Notes: generated by a model from the letters alone, not told the origin. 64,000 nt of DNA from Hydrogenophaga sp. RAC07 (GCF_001713375.1 NZ_CP016449.1:806001-870000); one strand, 5' to 3'. Numbered from the stretch's first letter, positions 7,772-18,617 are shown. Program-made: numbers and translations.

Positions 7772-9139
7772 TCAAACGCCCGCTTTGCCCAGGGCGGCAT
7801 TGCCACCGGGGATGGGCGCGTGCTTGAACGGGTTCTCCGCCATGTACTTGAGCACACCGATGTAGGTGACCAGCAGCAGGCCGTAGACGATGAGGTAGGC
7901 GGTGAGCGTGAGCGCAATCATGGGCGGGGCGATGTCGGTGGCGATCTCGCTGGTGCGCAGCAGGCCGTAGACCATGAAGGGCTGGCGGCCGATTTCGGTG
8001 ACGTACCAGCCCGAGAGTGTCGCCACCCAGCCGGAGAAGGTCATGCCCGCCAGCACCCACAGCAGCGGCTTGGGCAGGTGGATCTTGCCGTCGGCCATCT
8101 GGCGGCGCTTGCGCCACAGCTGCCACGCGGCGAACCACGCCACCGCCAGCATCAGCGAGCCCACACCCACCATCACGCGGAAGGCCCAGAAGACGGGTGC
8201 CACCGGCGGGTGTGCGCCCGGAAATTCGTTGATGCCCTTGATTTCGGCGTCCAGGTCGTGCGCCAGGATCAGGCTGGCCAGCTTGGGGATCTGGATCGCG
8301 AAGTGCGTTTCGCCGGCCTTCTCGTCGGGAATGCCGAACAGCGTGAGCGGCGCGCCTTTTTCGGTTTCCCAGATGCCTTCCATGGCGGCGATCTTGGCGG
8401 GTTGGTGTTCCAGCGTGTTCAGGCCATGCATGTCACCGGCCACGAACTGGATCGGAATGACAATGGCTGCGGCCACCAGCGCGGTGCGCATGGCCTTGTG
8501 CGTGCCGGCCGTGGCGCTGCCCTTGATGAGCTGCCAGGCGCACAGGCCGGCGATCAGGAACGAGGCCGTGAGGGCCGAGGCCAGCAGCTTGTGTGCGAAG
8601 CGGTAGGGGAAGGAGGGGTTGAACACCACGGCCCACCAGTCGGTGGCGTAGAACTGGCCGTTGACGATCTCGTAGCCGGCAGGTGTCTGCAGCCACGAGT
8701 TGAGGCTCAGGATCCAGAACGCCGACATGGTGGTGCCGAAGGCCACCAGGAAGGTGGCGGCCAGGTGCACGCGCTCCGACACGCGCCCGCGGCCGAACAG
8801 CATGATGCCGAGGAAGCTCGCTTCCAGGAAAAAAGCGGTGAGCACTTCGTAGCCCAGCAGCGGACCCGAGATGTTGCCGGTCTTCTCCATGAAGCCGGGC
8901 CAGTTGGTGCCGAACTGGAAGCTCATGACGATGCCCGAGACCACACCGAGCGCAAACGTCAGTGCGAACACCTTGGTCCAGAAGTAGTAGGCCTCTTCCC
9001 ACGCCGGGTCGCGCGTCTTGATGAAGCGCAACCGGAAGAACAGCAGGAACCAGCACATCGCGATCGTGATGGTGGGGAACAGGATGTGAAAGCTGATGTT
9101 GGCGGCGAACTGGATTCGCGACAGGATCAAGGCGTCCAT
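7772..9139 (-). CDS. cydA: Cytochrome bd ubiquinol oxidase subunit I, short Q-loop (CioA-like)
   Basis: A 455-residue haem-bearing subunit. The N-terminal MDALILSRIQFAANISFHIL supplies the axial His18 typical of the family, and GWYVTEIGRQPF corresponds to the conserved GRQP segment. The protein is markedly shorter than the roughly 520-residue E. coli CydA because the periplasmic quinol loop is short. This is the layout of cyanide-insensitive oxidases (CioA) and many environmental bd oxidases. The ATG at 9139 lies 38 bases after the regulator stop, giving the order gbsR-type regulator, cydA, cydB. Expression is probably controlled by that regulator. Confidence 0.94.
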   Translation of the reverse strand: MDALILSRIQFAANISFHILFPTITIAMCWFLLFFRLRFIKTRDPAWEEAYYFWTKVFALTFALGVVSGIVMSFQFGTNWPGFMEKTGNISGPLLGYEVLTAFFLEASFLGIMLFGRGRVSERVHLAATFLVAFGTTMSAFWILSLNSWLQTPAGYEIVNGQFYATDWWAVVFNPSFPYRFAHKLLASALTASFLIAGLCAWQLIKGSATAGTHKAMRTALVAAAIVIPIQFVAGDMHGLNTLEHQPAKIAAMEGIWETEKGAPLTLFGIPDEKAGETHFAIQIPKLASLILAHDLDAEIKGINEFPGAHPPVAPVFWAFRVMVGVGSLMLAVAWFAAWQLWRKRRQMADGKIHLPKPLLWVLAGMTFSGWVATLSGWYVTEIGRQPFMVYGLLRTSEIATDIAPPMIALTLTAYLIVYGLLLVTYIGVLKYMAENPFKHAPIPGGNAALGKAGV

Positions 9140-9177
9140 GGTGGTACCTGGTGAAGTGGAGTCGGTGTTCTGTGCGC

Positions 9178-9780
9178 TCAGGCTGCGTGGTCGAGCGGGT
9201 CTTTCGGGGGTGTCTTGCGGGCGGGCGACTTGCCGGTCAGGCGGTCCTTGAACTCGAGCACCTTGGTCACCGTGGTGCCCATGCCCATGAGCTGCATCGC
9301 GGTCTCGGGCGCGAGCTTCTGCACGTCGTCGAACCAGGTCATGAGACGGTCGATCAGGTCGTGCATCTCGCGCATGCGGTTTTGCGCGTGGCGTTCGGCC
9401 TCGGTCGTGGGCGTGTCGAGCAACGCGGTGCGCAGCATCGAGAGCGTGGGTTCCACCTCGCGGCGGCGGCGCTCTTCGGCCAGCACGCGGAATATTTCCC
9501 ACACGTCGGCGGGCGCTTCAAAGTACTCGCGCCGGTCGCCCGGCTGGTGGCGCAGGCGCACCAGGCGCCAGGCCTGCAGTTCTTTCAGGCCCATGCTCAC
9601 GTTGGAGCGCGAGAACTCCAGCGTCTCGGCAATCTCGTCGGCGTTCAGGGCCTGCGGCGAGATGTAGAGCAGCGCGTAGATCTGGCCCACGGTGCGGTTG
9701 ATGCCCCACTTGCTGCCCATTTCCCCGAAGTGGGCAACGAACTCGCGGTTGAGCGGGGGGAGGTGGTCCTGGAGAGGCAT
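9178..9780 (-). CDS. GbsR/MarR-type transcriptional regulator of the bd oxidase operon
   Basis: A 200-residue DNA-binding protein. A winged-helix region near residues 20-85 ([20 protein letters not shown], followed by [22 protein letters not shown]) matches the GbsR branch of the MarR superfamily. The remainder is a long helical dimerisation region ending in a charged tail. It is the first gene of the operon, 38 bases ahead of cydA, and a perfect 18-bp palindrome lies 30 bases upstream of its start. Autoregulation and control of cydAB are inferred from this layout; the effector is unknown. Confidence 0.85.
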   Translation of the reverse strand: MPLQDHLPPLNREFVAHFGEMGSKWGINRTVGQIYALLYISPQALNADEIAETLEFSRSNVSMGLKELQAWRLVRLRHQPGDRREYFEAPADVWEIFRVLAEERRRREVEPTLSMLRTALLDTPTTEAERHAQNRMREMHDLIDRLMTWFDDVQKLAPETAMQLMGMGTTVTKVLEFKDRLTGKSPARKTPPKDPLDHAA

Positions 9781-9810
9781 GGGCAGAAATGTATCTGCTC
9801 CGGCTTGAAT

Positions 9811-9828
9811 TTTCAGTAATTACTGAAA
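9811..9828. promoter_or_regulatory. Perfect 18-bp palindrome, probable operator
   Basis: TTTCAGTAATTACTGAAA is its own reverse complement and is the most AT-rich stretch for several hundred bases. Read on the minus strand it overlaps a possible -35 (TTACTG), with GATACA 18 bases on as a weak -10 ahead of the regulator gene. It is the natural binding site candidate for the adjacent GbsR-type dimer. Confidence 0.7.
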
Positions 9829-9905
9829 TTCCGGGAAGTTCGCGGGGTTTCTGCCCGGTGGCGAGTCGGCGGTTGGCGCGTCCCGAATCCCTACAATCGC
9901 GCTCC

Positions 9906-10478
9906 ATGAGCATCAAAAGCGACAAATGGATCCGCCGCATGGCCGAGGAACACGGCCTGATTTCACCCTTCGAGCCCGGACAGGTTCGCACGGTGGAGGG
10001 CAAGAAGGTGATCAGCTACGGCACCAGCAGCTACGGCTACGACATCCGTTGTGCACCCGAATTCAAGGTGTTCACCAACATCCACAGCACGGTGGTGGAC
10101 CCGAAGAACTTCGACGAGAACAGCTTCGTGGACATCAACAAGGATGTCTGCGTGATCCCACCCAACAGCTTCGCGCTCGCGCGCACCATGGAATATTTCC
10201 GCATCCCGCGCAACGTGCTCACCATTTGCCTGGGCAAGAGCACCTACGCGCGCTGCGGCATCATCGTCAACGTCACGCCGTTCGAACCCGAATGGGAAGG
10301 CTACGTGACGCTGGAGTTCAGCAACACCACGCCGCTACCCGCCAAGATCTACGCGGGTGAGGGTTGCGCGCAGGTGCTGTTCTTCGAGAGCGACAAGGAC
10401 GATGTCTGCGAGGTCAGCTACAAGGACCGCGGCGGCAAGTACCAAGGGCAGACCGGGGTGACGTTGCCCAAGGCTTAG
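9906..10478 (+). CDS. dcd: dCTP deaminase
   Basis: A 190-residue trimeric enzyme that deaminates dCTP to dUTP, the main source of dUMP for thymidylate synthesis in proteobacteria. It starts [19 protein letters not shown] and shows [35 protein letters not shown] (with the catalytic Glu in the following strand) and the C-terminal [12 protein letters not shown]. The start at 9906 matches the usual family length; a longer frame from 9789 lacks family similarity. TACAAT at 9892-9897 could be a -10 giving a very short leader. Confidence 0.96.
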   Translation: MSIKSDKWIRRMAEEHGLISPFEPGQVRTVEGKKVISYGTSSYGYDIRCAPEFKVFTNIHSTVVDPKNFDENSFVDINKDVCVIPPNSFALARTMEYFRIPRNVLTICLGKSTYARCGIIVNVTPFEPEWEGYVTLEFSNTTPLPAKIYAGEGCAQVLFFESDKDDVCEVSYKDRGGKYQGQTGVTLPKA

Positions 10479-10483
10479 GCAAG

Positions 10484-10560
10484 AGCTCCCCCCGCCGCGC
10501 TTCGCGCGACCCCCTCAGGGGGCAACACCAGCGGCCCGGCAGAGCCGGTTCCGCGGTGTT
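10484..10560. repeat. Dispersed GC-rich intergenic repeat (copy after dcd)
   Basis: Runs from AGCTCCCCCCGCCGCGCTTC through CCCCCTCAGGGGG to GCGGCCCGGCAGAGCCGG and TTCCGCGGTG. It contains three nested inverted segments. The second half is shared almost exactly with the element at 18618-18714. The gap between dcd and the desaturase gene holds nothing else recognisable. Confidence 0.75.
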
Positions 10561-10637
10561 CTGGACTGTCGTTCCACCGCCGGTAGCTTGACTTGTATCA
10601 AGGCCTTGTGGGGCTTTGGCCGATAGCATCGGTCGCC

Positions 10638-11741
10638 ATGTCCAGCAATCCCGTCTTCCTCGCTTCCCCCGACCCCATCCCCGCCAGTCAGCCCCTGCCG
10701 CACCGCAAGGTGATCCGCAGCTGGCTCGCCCCCATCGTTGAACGCCGCACCGCGCGCGCCATTGCCTTGCTGGCGCTCGACTGGTCGATCTTCGCCTCGC
10801 TCATGGTCGGCACCGTGCTGCTGTCGGCCTGGTGGGCCAAGCTGCTGTGCGGCCTGGCGGCGGGCTTCATGATCGGGCGGCTCTTCATCATCGGCCACGA
10901 CGCCTGCCACCAGAGCTACACACCGCGCCGCGGGCTCAACCGCGTGCTGGGCCGCATCGCCATGCTGCCCTCGCTCACGCCCTACAGCCTGTGGGAAGTG
11001 GGACACAACGTGGTGCACCACGGTTACACCAACCTCAAGGGTGTCGACTTCGTCTGGGCACCGCTGACCCGCGCCGAATTCGACGCGCTGAGCCCCGGCC
11101 AACGCAGGCTGGAGCGCCTCTACCGCAGCGGCTGGGGGCCGGCGGCCTATTACCTGGTGGAGATGTGGTGGAAGCGCATGTTCTTTCCACGCAAGACCTA
11201 CCTGGGCACGCGCCGCGCTGAATTTGTGTGGGACGGCGTGATCGTGATCGCCACCGCCGCCGTGTGGATCGGCGCGCTGGTGGCATCGGCCCTGGCCACC
11301 GACCAGTCCGTCGCCTTGCTCGTGGGCCTGGGCTTCGGCGTGCCTTTCCTGTTCTGGAACGCCATGATCGGCTTCGTGGTCTACGTGCACCACACGCACA
11401 CCGCCGTGCAGTGGCACGACGACAAGGCCGCCTGGGCGCGGGCCGCACCTTTCGTGTCCACCACCGTGCACCTCACCTTTCCCCTGCGCATCGGCGCGCT
11501 GCTGCACCACATCATGGAGCACACCGCGCACCACGTGGACATGAGCATCCCGCTCTACAAACTCGAAGGTGCGCAACAGTTGCTGGAATCGACGCTGCCC
11601 GGGCGCATCACGGTGCAGCGCTTTTCGTGGCGCTGGTACTTCGACACCGCGCGCCGCTGCAAGCTCTACGACTTCGAGCGCCGCTGCTGGACCGATTTCT
11701 CCGGCCTGCAAACCAGCCCCTGCCAGACGGCCATCGCCTGA
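10638..11741 (+). CDS. Membrane fatty acid desaturase family protein
   Basis: A 367-residue integral membrane di-iron enzyme that introduces a double bond into acyl chains. All three histidine boxes are present: HDACHQ, HNVVHHGYTN and HHIMEHTAHHVD, with hydrophobic segments between them. The HxxHH order and spacing are like delta-12/omega-6 and related acyl-lipid desaturases. The ATG at 10638 (MSSNPVFLASPD) is preferred to the TTG at 10593, which extends into the repeat-derived region. It stands alone, so the substrate cannot be read from context. Confidence 0.86.
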   Translation: MSSNPVFLASPDPIPASQPLPHRKVIRSWLAPIVERRTARAIALLALDWSIFASLMVGTVLLSAWWAKLLCGLAAGFMIGRLFIIGHDACHQSYTPRRGLNRVLGRIAMLPSLTPYSLWEVGHNVVHHGYTNLKGVDFVWAPLTRAEFDALSPGQRRLERLYRSGWGPAAYYLVEMWWKRMFFPRKTYLGTRRAEFVWDGVIVIATAAVWIGALVASALATDQSVALLVGLGFGVPFLFWNAMIGFVVYVHHTHTAVQWHDDKAAWARAAPFVSTTVHLTFPLRIGALLHHIMEHTAHHVDMSIPLYKLEGAQQLLESTLPGRITVQRFSWRWYFDTARRCKLYDFERRCWTDFSGLQTSPCQTAIA

Positions 11742-11799
11742 GTGGCGCCGGCCCGGATAATGGGCCGCGCAGCGACTTCCGCTGCGCAGGAGACGCAGC

Positions 11800-12678
11800 A
11801 TGAAGTGGGAAAACAACCGCCAGTCGGACCAGGTGGAGGACCGGCGCTCGAGCCCGGGCGGCGGTGGCCGGGGCATCGGTGGACGCGGTATCGGCGTGGG
11901 GACCATCGCGATTGCGCTGGTGGCCGGCTGGATCTTCGGCATCAACCCCATGACCATCCTGGGCGCGCTCAGCGGCGGTGACCTGTCACCGGCGGCCCAG
12001 GTGGAAACCAGCCAGGGCCCGACGCAGGCGCCCACCGACGACATGGGGCGCTTCGTGGCCTCGGTGCTCGGCGGCACCGAAGATGTGTGGGGACCCATGT
12101 TCCAGCAGGCCGGATCGACCTACCAGAAACCGCGCCTGGTGCTGTTTCGCGGCGCCACGCCCACCGCCTGCGGCACCGGCCAGTCGGCCATGGGTCCGTT
12201 TTATTGCCCGGGCGACCAGAAGGTTTACATCGACCTCAGCTTCTACGACACGCTGCGCACCCAGCTCGGCGCGCCGGGCGACTTTGCGCAGGCCTATGTG
12301 ATCGCGCACGAAGTGGGGCACCACGTGCAGAACCTGCTGGGCATCACCGGCAAGATGGACGAAATGCGCGGACGGGTGAGCCAGCGCGAGTTCAACGCCA
12401 TGTCGGTGCGGGTGGAGCTGCAGGCCGACTGTTTTGCCGGCATCTGGGCCCACCACAACCAGAAGACCGGCGCCATCCTGGAGCCTGGCGATGTGGAAGA
12501 GGCCATGAACGCGGCCGCCGCCATCGGCGACGACGCCCTGCAGCGCAAGAGCCAGGGCCAGGTGGTGCCCGACAGCTTCACCCACGGCACCAGCGAGCAG
12601 CGCCAGCGCTGGTTCAACAGCGGCCTGAAGACAGGAAGTGTCCAGGCTTGTGACACCTTCAAGGCGCAGAGTCTGTGA
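11800..12678 (+). CDS. Neutral zinc metallopeptidase, YpfJ family
   Basis: A 292-residue protein with an Arg/Gly-rich cytoplasmic start, one transmembrane segment (about residues 28-50, GTIAIALVAGWIFGINPMTI) and a periplasmic C-terminal domain. HEVGHHVQNLLGI is the zinc-binding HExxH, and ELQADCFAGIWAHH supplies the third ligand in the usual YpfJ pattern. The physiological substrate of the family is not established. Just upstream GCGCAGCG and CGCTGCGC flank the leader and could fold; the gene is otherwise isolated. Confidence 0.88.
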   Translation: MKWENNRQSDQVEDRRSSPGGGGRGIGGRGIGVGTIAIALVAGWIFGINPMTILGALSGGDLSPAAQVETSQGPTQAPTDDMGRFVASVLGGTEDVWGPMFQQAGSTYQKPRLVLFRGATPTACGTGQSAMGPFYCPGDQKVYIDLSFYDTLRTQLGAPGDFAQAYVIAHEVGHHVQNLLGITGKMDEMRGRVSQREFNAMSVRVELQADCFAGIWAHHNQKTGAILEPGDVEEAMNAAAAIGDDALQRKSQGQVVPDSFTHGTSEQRQRWFNSGLKTGSVQACDTFKAQSL

Positions 12679-12693
12679 GCATGGGGGCCGGTT

Positions 12694-12723
12694 TTGGACG
12701 AAAAGTCGTCAAAGTGCGACAAT
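12694..12723 (+). promoter_or_regulatory. Candidate sigma-70 promoter for the RNA helicase gene
   Basis: TTGGAC at 12694-12699 and GACAAT at 12718-12723 are separated by 18 bases and lie about 20 bases ahead of the helicase start. Both match the -35 and -10 consensus in four of six positions. The upstream gene ends at 12678, so an independent promoter is reasonable. Confidence 0.5.
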
Positions 12724-12744
12724 CACGGGCTAACTTTGATGCCC

Positions 12745-14268
12745 ATGACCCAATCCTTTTCCGAACTGTCCCTCTCCCCCGCCATTGAGCGCGCCGTGGC
12801 CGAAATGGGCTACGAGACCATGACGCCGATCCAGGCGCAGGCGATTCCCGTGGTGCTGCAAGGCCGTGACGTGATGGGCGCCGCCCAGACCGGCACCGGC
12901 AAAACCGCCGCTTTCACGCTGCCCTTGCTGCAGCGAATGATGAAGCACGAAAACGCGTCGACCTCGCCCGCGCGCCATCCCGTGCGCGCCCTGGTGCTGC
13001 TGCCCACGCGCGAACTCGCCGACCAGGTGGCCGAGCAGGTCAAGCTCTACGCCAAGTACACCAACCTGCGCAGCATGGTGGTGTTCGGCGGCATGGACAT
13101 GAAGCCGCAGACGGCCGAACTGAAAAAGGGCGTCGAAGTCCTGGTGGCCACGCCCGGCCGGTTGCTTGATCACATCGAAGCCAAAAACTGCGTGCTCAAC
13201 CAGGTCGAGTACGTGGTGCTGGACGAGGCCGACCGCATGCTCGACATCGGTTTCCTGCCCGACCTGCAGCGCATCCTGTCGTACCTGCCCAAGCAGCGCA
13301 CCACGCTGCTGTTCTCCGCCACCTTCTCCACCGAGATCAAACGCCTGGCCGGCAGCTACCTGCAGGACCCGGTGACGATCGAAGTCGCGCGCTCCAACGC
13401 CACCGCGTCCACCGTGGAGCAGCACTTCTACAGCGTGGGCGACGACGACAAACGCGGCGTGCTCAAACAGATCCTCGCCGAGCGCGGTCTCAAGCAGGCG
13501 TTCGTGTTCGTGAACAGCAAGCTCGGCTGCGCCCGGCTGGCGCGCTCGCTGGAGCGCGAGGGCCTCAACACCACCGCCTTGCACGGCGACAAGAGCCAGG
13601 ACGAACGCCTGAAAGCGCTGGAAGCCTTCAAGAGCGGCGCGGTCGATCTGCTGGTCTGCACCGACGTGGCCGCGCGCGGCCTGGACATCAAGGACGTGCC
13701 GGCGGTGTTCAACTTCGACATCCCGTTCAACGCCGAAGACTATGTGCACCGCATCGGCCGTACCGGCCGTGCCGGCGCCTCCGGTCTGGCCGTGTCCTTC
13801 GTGAGCCCGCGTGATGCGCGCCTCATGGGTGACCTGGAAAAACTGCTGGGCAAGAAGCTCGAACTCGAAGCGCTCGAACTCGAAGCGGACAAGCGCCCGG
13901 CCGGCCGCTTCAACGATGGCCAGCGCGCCTGGCAGGCGCCCGAGGGCGACGTGCGCCGCGAACCCCGCGAGGGCCGCCCACCGCGCGACCGCGAAGTGCG
14001 CGGCGAAGGTCGCGAGGAGCCACGCACGGCTTCAGCGGGCCGTCCGCCTGCGCGTGCCCCGCGCGCGCCGGCAGATCCGTTGTTCGACAAACCCTACGAG
14101 CCCAGCGCCACGGGTGACACGCCGCCCTCGTGGGAAGCGTCGTCCCGTGCCACCGCGCGCACCGTGTCGCCCAACATCAAGTCGCGCAAAAAGGTGCCCG
14201 CGCTGTTCAAGAGCGCGCCCGCACCTGTGGTCGCAGAGCCTGTTCCAGCGCCGGTGCAGCAGGACTGA
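12745..14268 (+). CDS. DEAD-box RNA helicase, RhlE-like
   Basis: A 507-residue ATP-dependent RNA helicase. The motifs appear in order: Q motif MTPIQAQAIP, motif I AQTGTGKTAAF, PTRELADQV, motif II DEAD in VVLDEADRML, motif III SAT, and motif VI HRIGRTGRAG. The last 140 residues are basic and rich in Arg, Pro and Glu, the low-complexity tail typical of RhlE/DbpA relatives that binds RNA. The start is either the ATG at 12739 or that at 12745; the family-like sequence begins at MTQSFSELSLSP. Roles in cold adaptation or ribosome assembly are inferred from the family. Confidence 0.93.
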   Translation: MTQSFSELSLSPAIERAVAEMGYETMTPIQAQAIPVVLQGRDVMGAAQTGTGKTAAFTLPLLQRMMKHENASTSPARHPVRALVLLPTRELADQVAEQVKLYAKYTNLRSMVVFGGMDMKPQTAELKKGVEVLVATPGRLLDHIEAKNCVLNQVEYVVLDEADRMLDIGFLPDLQRILSYLPKQRTTLLFSATFSTEIKRLAGSYLQDPVTIEVARSNATASTVEQHFYSVGDDDKRGVLKQILAERGLKQAFVFVNSKLGCARLARSLEREGLNTTALHGDKSQDERLKALEAFKSGAVDLLVCTDVAARGLDIKDVPAVFNFDIPFNAEDYVHRIGRTGRAGASGLAVSFVSPRDARLMGDLEKLLGKKLELEALELEADKRPAGRFNDGQRAWQAPEGDVRREPREGRPPRDREVRGEGREEPRTASAGRPPARAPRAPADPLFDKPYEPSATGDTPPSWEASSRATARTVSPNIKSRKKVPALFKSAPAPVVAEPVPAPVQQD

Positions 14269-14289
14269 TTGTCGCCCTCGGCCTTGCGC

Positions 14290-15144
14290 TCAGAGGTCCT
14301 TGCGAGGCTTCTTGTTCTCGGGCTTTTGGGTTTGCGGGCAGCGCACGTCGATGCGCTCCACCTGCCCGGGCGTGCTCAGGATGCGCGCCGCCGTCAGGCA
14401 ACCTCCCCACACACAGCCCGTGTCCAGCGGCAACACATCTTCGCGTTGCACATGCCCCAGCGTCGACCAGTGGCCAAACGCCACCGGGACGCCGGTGGTG
14501 CGCCGGCCCGGCACATCGAACCAGGGCATGAAGCCCGGCGGCGCGCCATCGGCGCCTTCCTTGGTCTCGAACTCCATCACACCTTGTGCCGAGCAGAAGC
14601 GCAACCGCGTGAAGGCATTCACCACGACGCGCAGGCGGTCGGCTCCCTGCAGCGCATCGCTCCAGAAGGCCGGCTCGTTGCCGTACATGTGTTGCAGAAA
14701 ACCAGGCCAGTCGGGGCTGCGCAGCGCGCCCTGCAGTTCTTGCGCGCGCGCCAGGGTGTCGGCCACGTCCCACTGCGGCAACACACCGGCGTGCACCATG
14801 AGCCAGCCGTGCTCAAACAAAGCCATCGGGCGACGGCGCAACCAGTCGAGCAGTGCGACCCGGTCGGGTGCATCGAGGATGTCGCTCACCGTGTCGCTGC
14901 GGTGCAGCTTGCGCACGCCGTGTGCGGCGGCGAGCAGGTGCAGGTCGTGGTTGCCGAGCAGGCTGTGCGCAGCGCCTTCGAGTGCCATGAGTCGGCGCAG
15001 AACTTGCAACGAGGCGGGACCCCGGTTCACCAGGTCGCCCAGCAGGTACAGCGTGTCGCGGCTCGGTGAAAAGTCCAGCTCGTCGAGCAGGCGGCCCAAA
15101 GGCTCGTCGCACCCCTGCACATCCCCAATCATGTAAAGTGCCAT
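14290..15144 (-). CDS. apaH: Symmetrical bis(5'-nucleosyl)-tetraphosphatase
   Basis: A 284-residue metallophosphoesterase that splits Ap4A into two ADP. It starts MALYMIGDVQGC, then shows YLLGDLVNRGPAS, LLGNHDLHLLA and FGHWSTLG, the ordered metal-binding motifs of ApaH. The first motif carries Gln in place of His (GDVQG), which I recall as common in betaproteobacterial members. It converges on the helicase gene with 21 bases between stops and is divergent from the membrane-protein gene at 15154, with only 9 bases between the two start codons. An AGGAGGG in the neighbouring coding strand may serve as a distant ribosome-binding site. Confidence 0.93.
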   Translation of the reverse strand: MALYMIGDVQGCDEPLGRLLDELDFSPSRDTLYLLGDLVNRGPASLQVLRRLMALEGAAHSLLGNHDLHLLAAAHGVRKLHRSDTVSDILDAPDRVALLDWLRRRPMALFEHGWLMVHAGVLPQWDVADTLARAQELQGALRSPDWPGFLQHMYGNEPAFWSDALQGADRLRVVVNAFTRLRFCSAQGVMEFETKEGADGAPPGFMPWFDVPGRRTTGVPVAFGHWSTLGHVQREDVLPLDTGCVWGGCLTAARILSTPGQVERIDVRCPQTQKPENKKPRKDL

Positions 15145-15153
15145 CGGCCGATT

Positions 15154-16464
15154 ATGGACACCCTCCTCATTGTTTTTCTCACGCTGCTCAACGGCGCATT
15201 CGCCATGTCCGAGCTGGCACTGGCCTCCAGCCGCAAGGCCCGCCTGGCCGCCATGGCCGAGGCCGGTGACAAGGGCTCGATCACCGCGCTGAAGCTGCTC
15301 GAGAACCCCACGCAGTTCCTCTCGTCGGTGCAGGTCGGCATCACCTCCATCGGCATGCTCAACGGCATCGTGGGCGAGGCCGCGTTCAGTGGCGACCTGG
15401 GCTTGTGGATGGAATCCAGGGGCCTGACTGAAGCCACGGCCAACATCCTGTCCACCGCCGTGGTGGTGGTGACCATCACCTTCATCACCATCGTGTTCGG
15501 CGAACTGGTGCCCAAGCGCATCGGCCAGCTGTATCCGGAAGCCGTGGCGCGCTGGGTGTCGCGGCCCATGACCTTTGTGGCCACGGCGGCCAAGCCATTC
15601 GTGTGGCTGCTCACGCACACCACGCAGTGGATGCTCAAGCTGCTGCGCATCGACACCAACGCGGTGCAGCACGTGACCGAAGAAGAGATCAACGCCAGCC
15701 TTGAAGAAGGGGTGGACGCCGGCATCATCGAAGAGCACGAGCACCAGATGGTGCGCAACGTGTTCCTGCTCGACGATCGCCAGCTCACCTCCATCATGGT
15801 GCCGCGCTCCGAGATCGAATGGCTGGACGCGCAGGACAGCATCGACGTGGCGGTGCAGCGCGCCTGGACCACCGGCCACTCGTGGTACCCGGTGTGTCGT
15901 GGCGGGCTGGACGACGTGGTGGGTGTGATCCACCTGCCAAGCATGCTGGCGCTGCAATCCGAAGGCAACAACGAAACCCTGATGCGCCACGTGCAGCCAG
16001 CCGTGTTCGTGCCCGAAACACTCACCGGCATGGAGCTGCTCGAACAGTTCCGCGAACGCGCCACCCGCATGGTGTTCGTGGTGGACGAATACGGCGTGGT
16101 GCAGGGCCTGCTCACGCCGCTGGACATGTTGGAGGCGATCACGGGCGAACTCTCGCCCCACACGGCCCTGGACGCCTGGGCCACACAGCGCGAAGACGGC
16201 GCGTGGTTGATCGACGGCGCCATGCCGGTGACCGAACTCAAGTCGCGCCTGGACATCGACGAGCTGCCCGACGAGGACAAGGGCCGCTACAACACCGTGG
16301 CCGGCCTCATGCAGACGGTGGCGGGCGACCTGCTCGCCCAGGCCGACAGCGTGGAGTGCGCGGGCTGGCGCTTCGAGGTGCTGGTGCTCGATGGCCGGCG
16401 CATCGACCAGGTGCTGATCTCGCGCCTGCCCGAGGCCGAGACCGTACCCGACACCGACGGCTGA
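15154..16464 (+). CDS. TlyC/CorC-type membrane protein (DUF21, CBS pair, CorC/HlyC domain)
   Basis: A 436-residue protein with an N-terminal CNNM/DUF21 membrane domain (MDTLLIVFLTLLNGAFAMSE, then further hydrophobic helices to about residue 160). Two CBS domains follow around residues 215-345 (RNVFLLDDRQLTSIMVPRSE and VVDEYGVVQGLLTPLDMLE), then a C-terminal transporter-associated domain. Members such as PaeA export divalent cations or polyamines; haemolysin is an outdated label. The ATG sits 9 bases from the apaH start with no Shine-Dalgarno sequence, so translation may begin on a leaderless or very short leader. Confidence 0.88.
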   Translation: MDTLLIVFLTLLNGAFAMSELALASSRKARLAAMAEAGDKGSITALKLLENPTQFLSSVQVGITSIGMLNGIVGEAAFSGDLGLWMESRGLTEATANILSTAVVVVTITFITIVFGELVPKRIGQLYPEAVARWVSRPMTFVATAAKPFVWLLTHTTQWMLKLLRIDTNAVQHVTEEEINASLEEGVDAGIIEEHEHQMVRNVFLLDDRQLTSIMVPRSEIEWLDAQDSIDVAVQRAWTTGHSWYPVCRGGLDDVVGVIHLPSMLALQSEGNNETLMRHVQPAVFVPETLTGMELLEQFRERATRMVFVVDEYGVVQGLLTPLDMLEAITGELSPHTALDAWATQREDGAWLIDGAMPVTELKSRLDIDELPDEDKGRYNTVAGLMQTVAGDLLAQADSVECAGWRFEVLVLDGRRIDQVLISRLPEAETVPDTDG

Positions 16465-16565
16465 CGCCCGACCTCGCGCCATGGCCGGGCCGCTGCCCGA
16501 CCCCACATCCCCTCCCGATTTCCGACAGCTCCCACGGCTGGGGCCGGGACACATGCACCGGCTAG

Positions 16566-18164
<1,599 letters not shown>

Positions 18165-18178
18165 AGGAGACACACACC

Positions 18179-18613
18179 ATGATGACCAACCACGGCAACC
18201 GCCTGACGCAGGGCCAGTTTTCCTTCCTGCCCCCCCTCACCGACGCACAGATCGGCAGTCAGATCGAGTACGCGCTGAAAAACAACTACGCGGTGGGCGT
18301 CGAGTACACCGACGACCCGCACCCGCGCAACACCTACTGGGAGATGTTCGGCAACCCGATGTTCGACCTGAAGGACCCGGCCGGTATCCTGATGGAGATC
18401 AACAACTGCCGCAGAACCTTTCCGCAGCACTACATCCGCGTCACGGCGTTCGATTCGACGCAGGGCGTGGAGTCGCCGCGCATGTCGTTCATCGTCAACC
18501 GGCCCGCCAGGGAGCCAGGCTTCGGACTCGCACGCACCGAGGTGGAAGGTCGGCAGGTGCGCTATCGCATCAGCTCGTACGCGACCGACAAGCCCGAAGG
18601 CGAGCGTTATTAG
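18179..18613 (+). CDS. cbbS: Ribulose-bisphosphate carboxylase small chain
   Basis: A 144-residue small subunit that completes the L8S8 holoenzyme. It contains [34 protein letters not shown] and [18 protein letters not shown], and the C-terminal beta-hairpin extension (from about [14 protein letters not shown]) that is specific to red-type small subunits. AAGGAGA lies 8 bases before the ATG at 18179; a second ATG follows directly. It begins 14 bases after cbbL and is certainly in the same operon. Confidence 0.97.
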   Translation: MMTNHGNRLTQGQFSFLPPLTDAQIGSQIEYALKNNYAVGVEYTDDPHPRNTYWEMFGNPMFDLKDPAGILMEINNCRRTFPQHYIRVTAFDSTQGVESPRMSFIVNRPAREPGFGLARTEVEGRQVRYRISSYATDKPEGERY

Positions 18614-18617
18614 ACAA

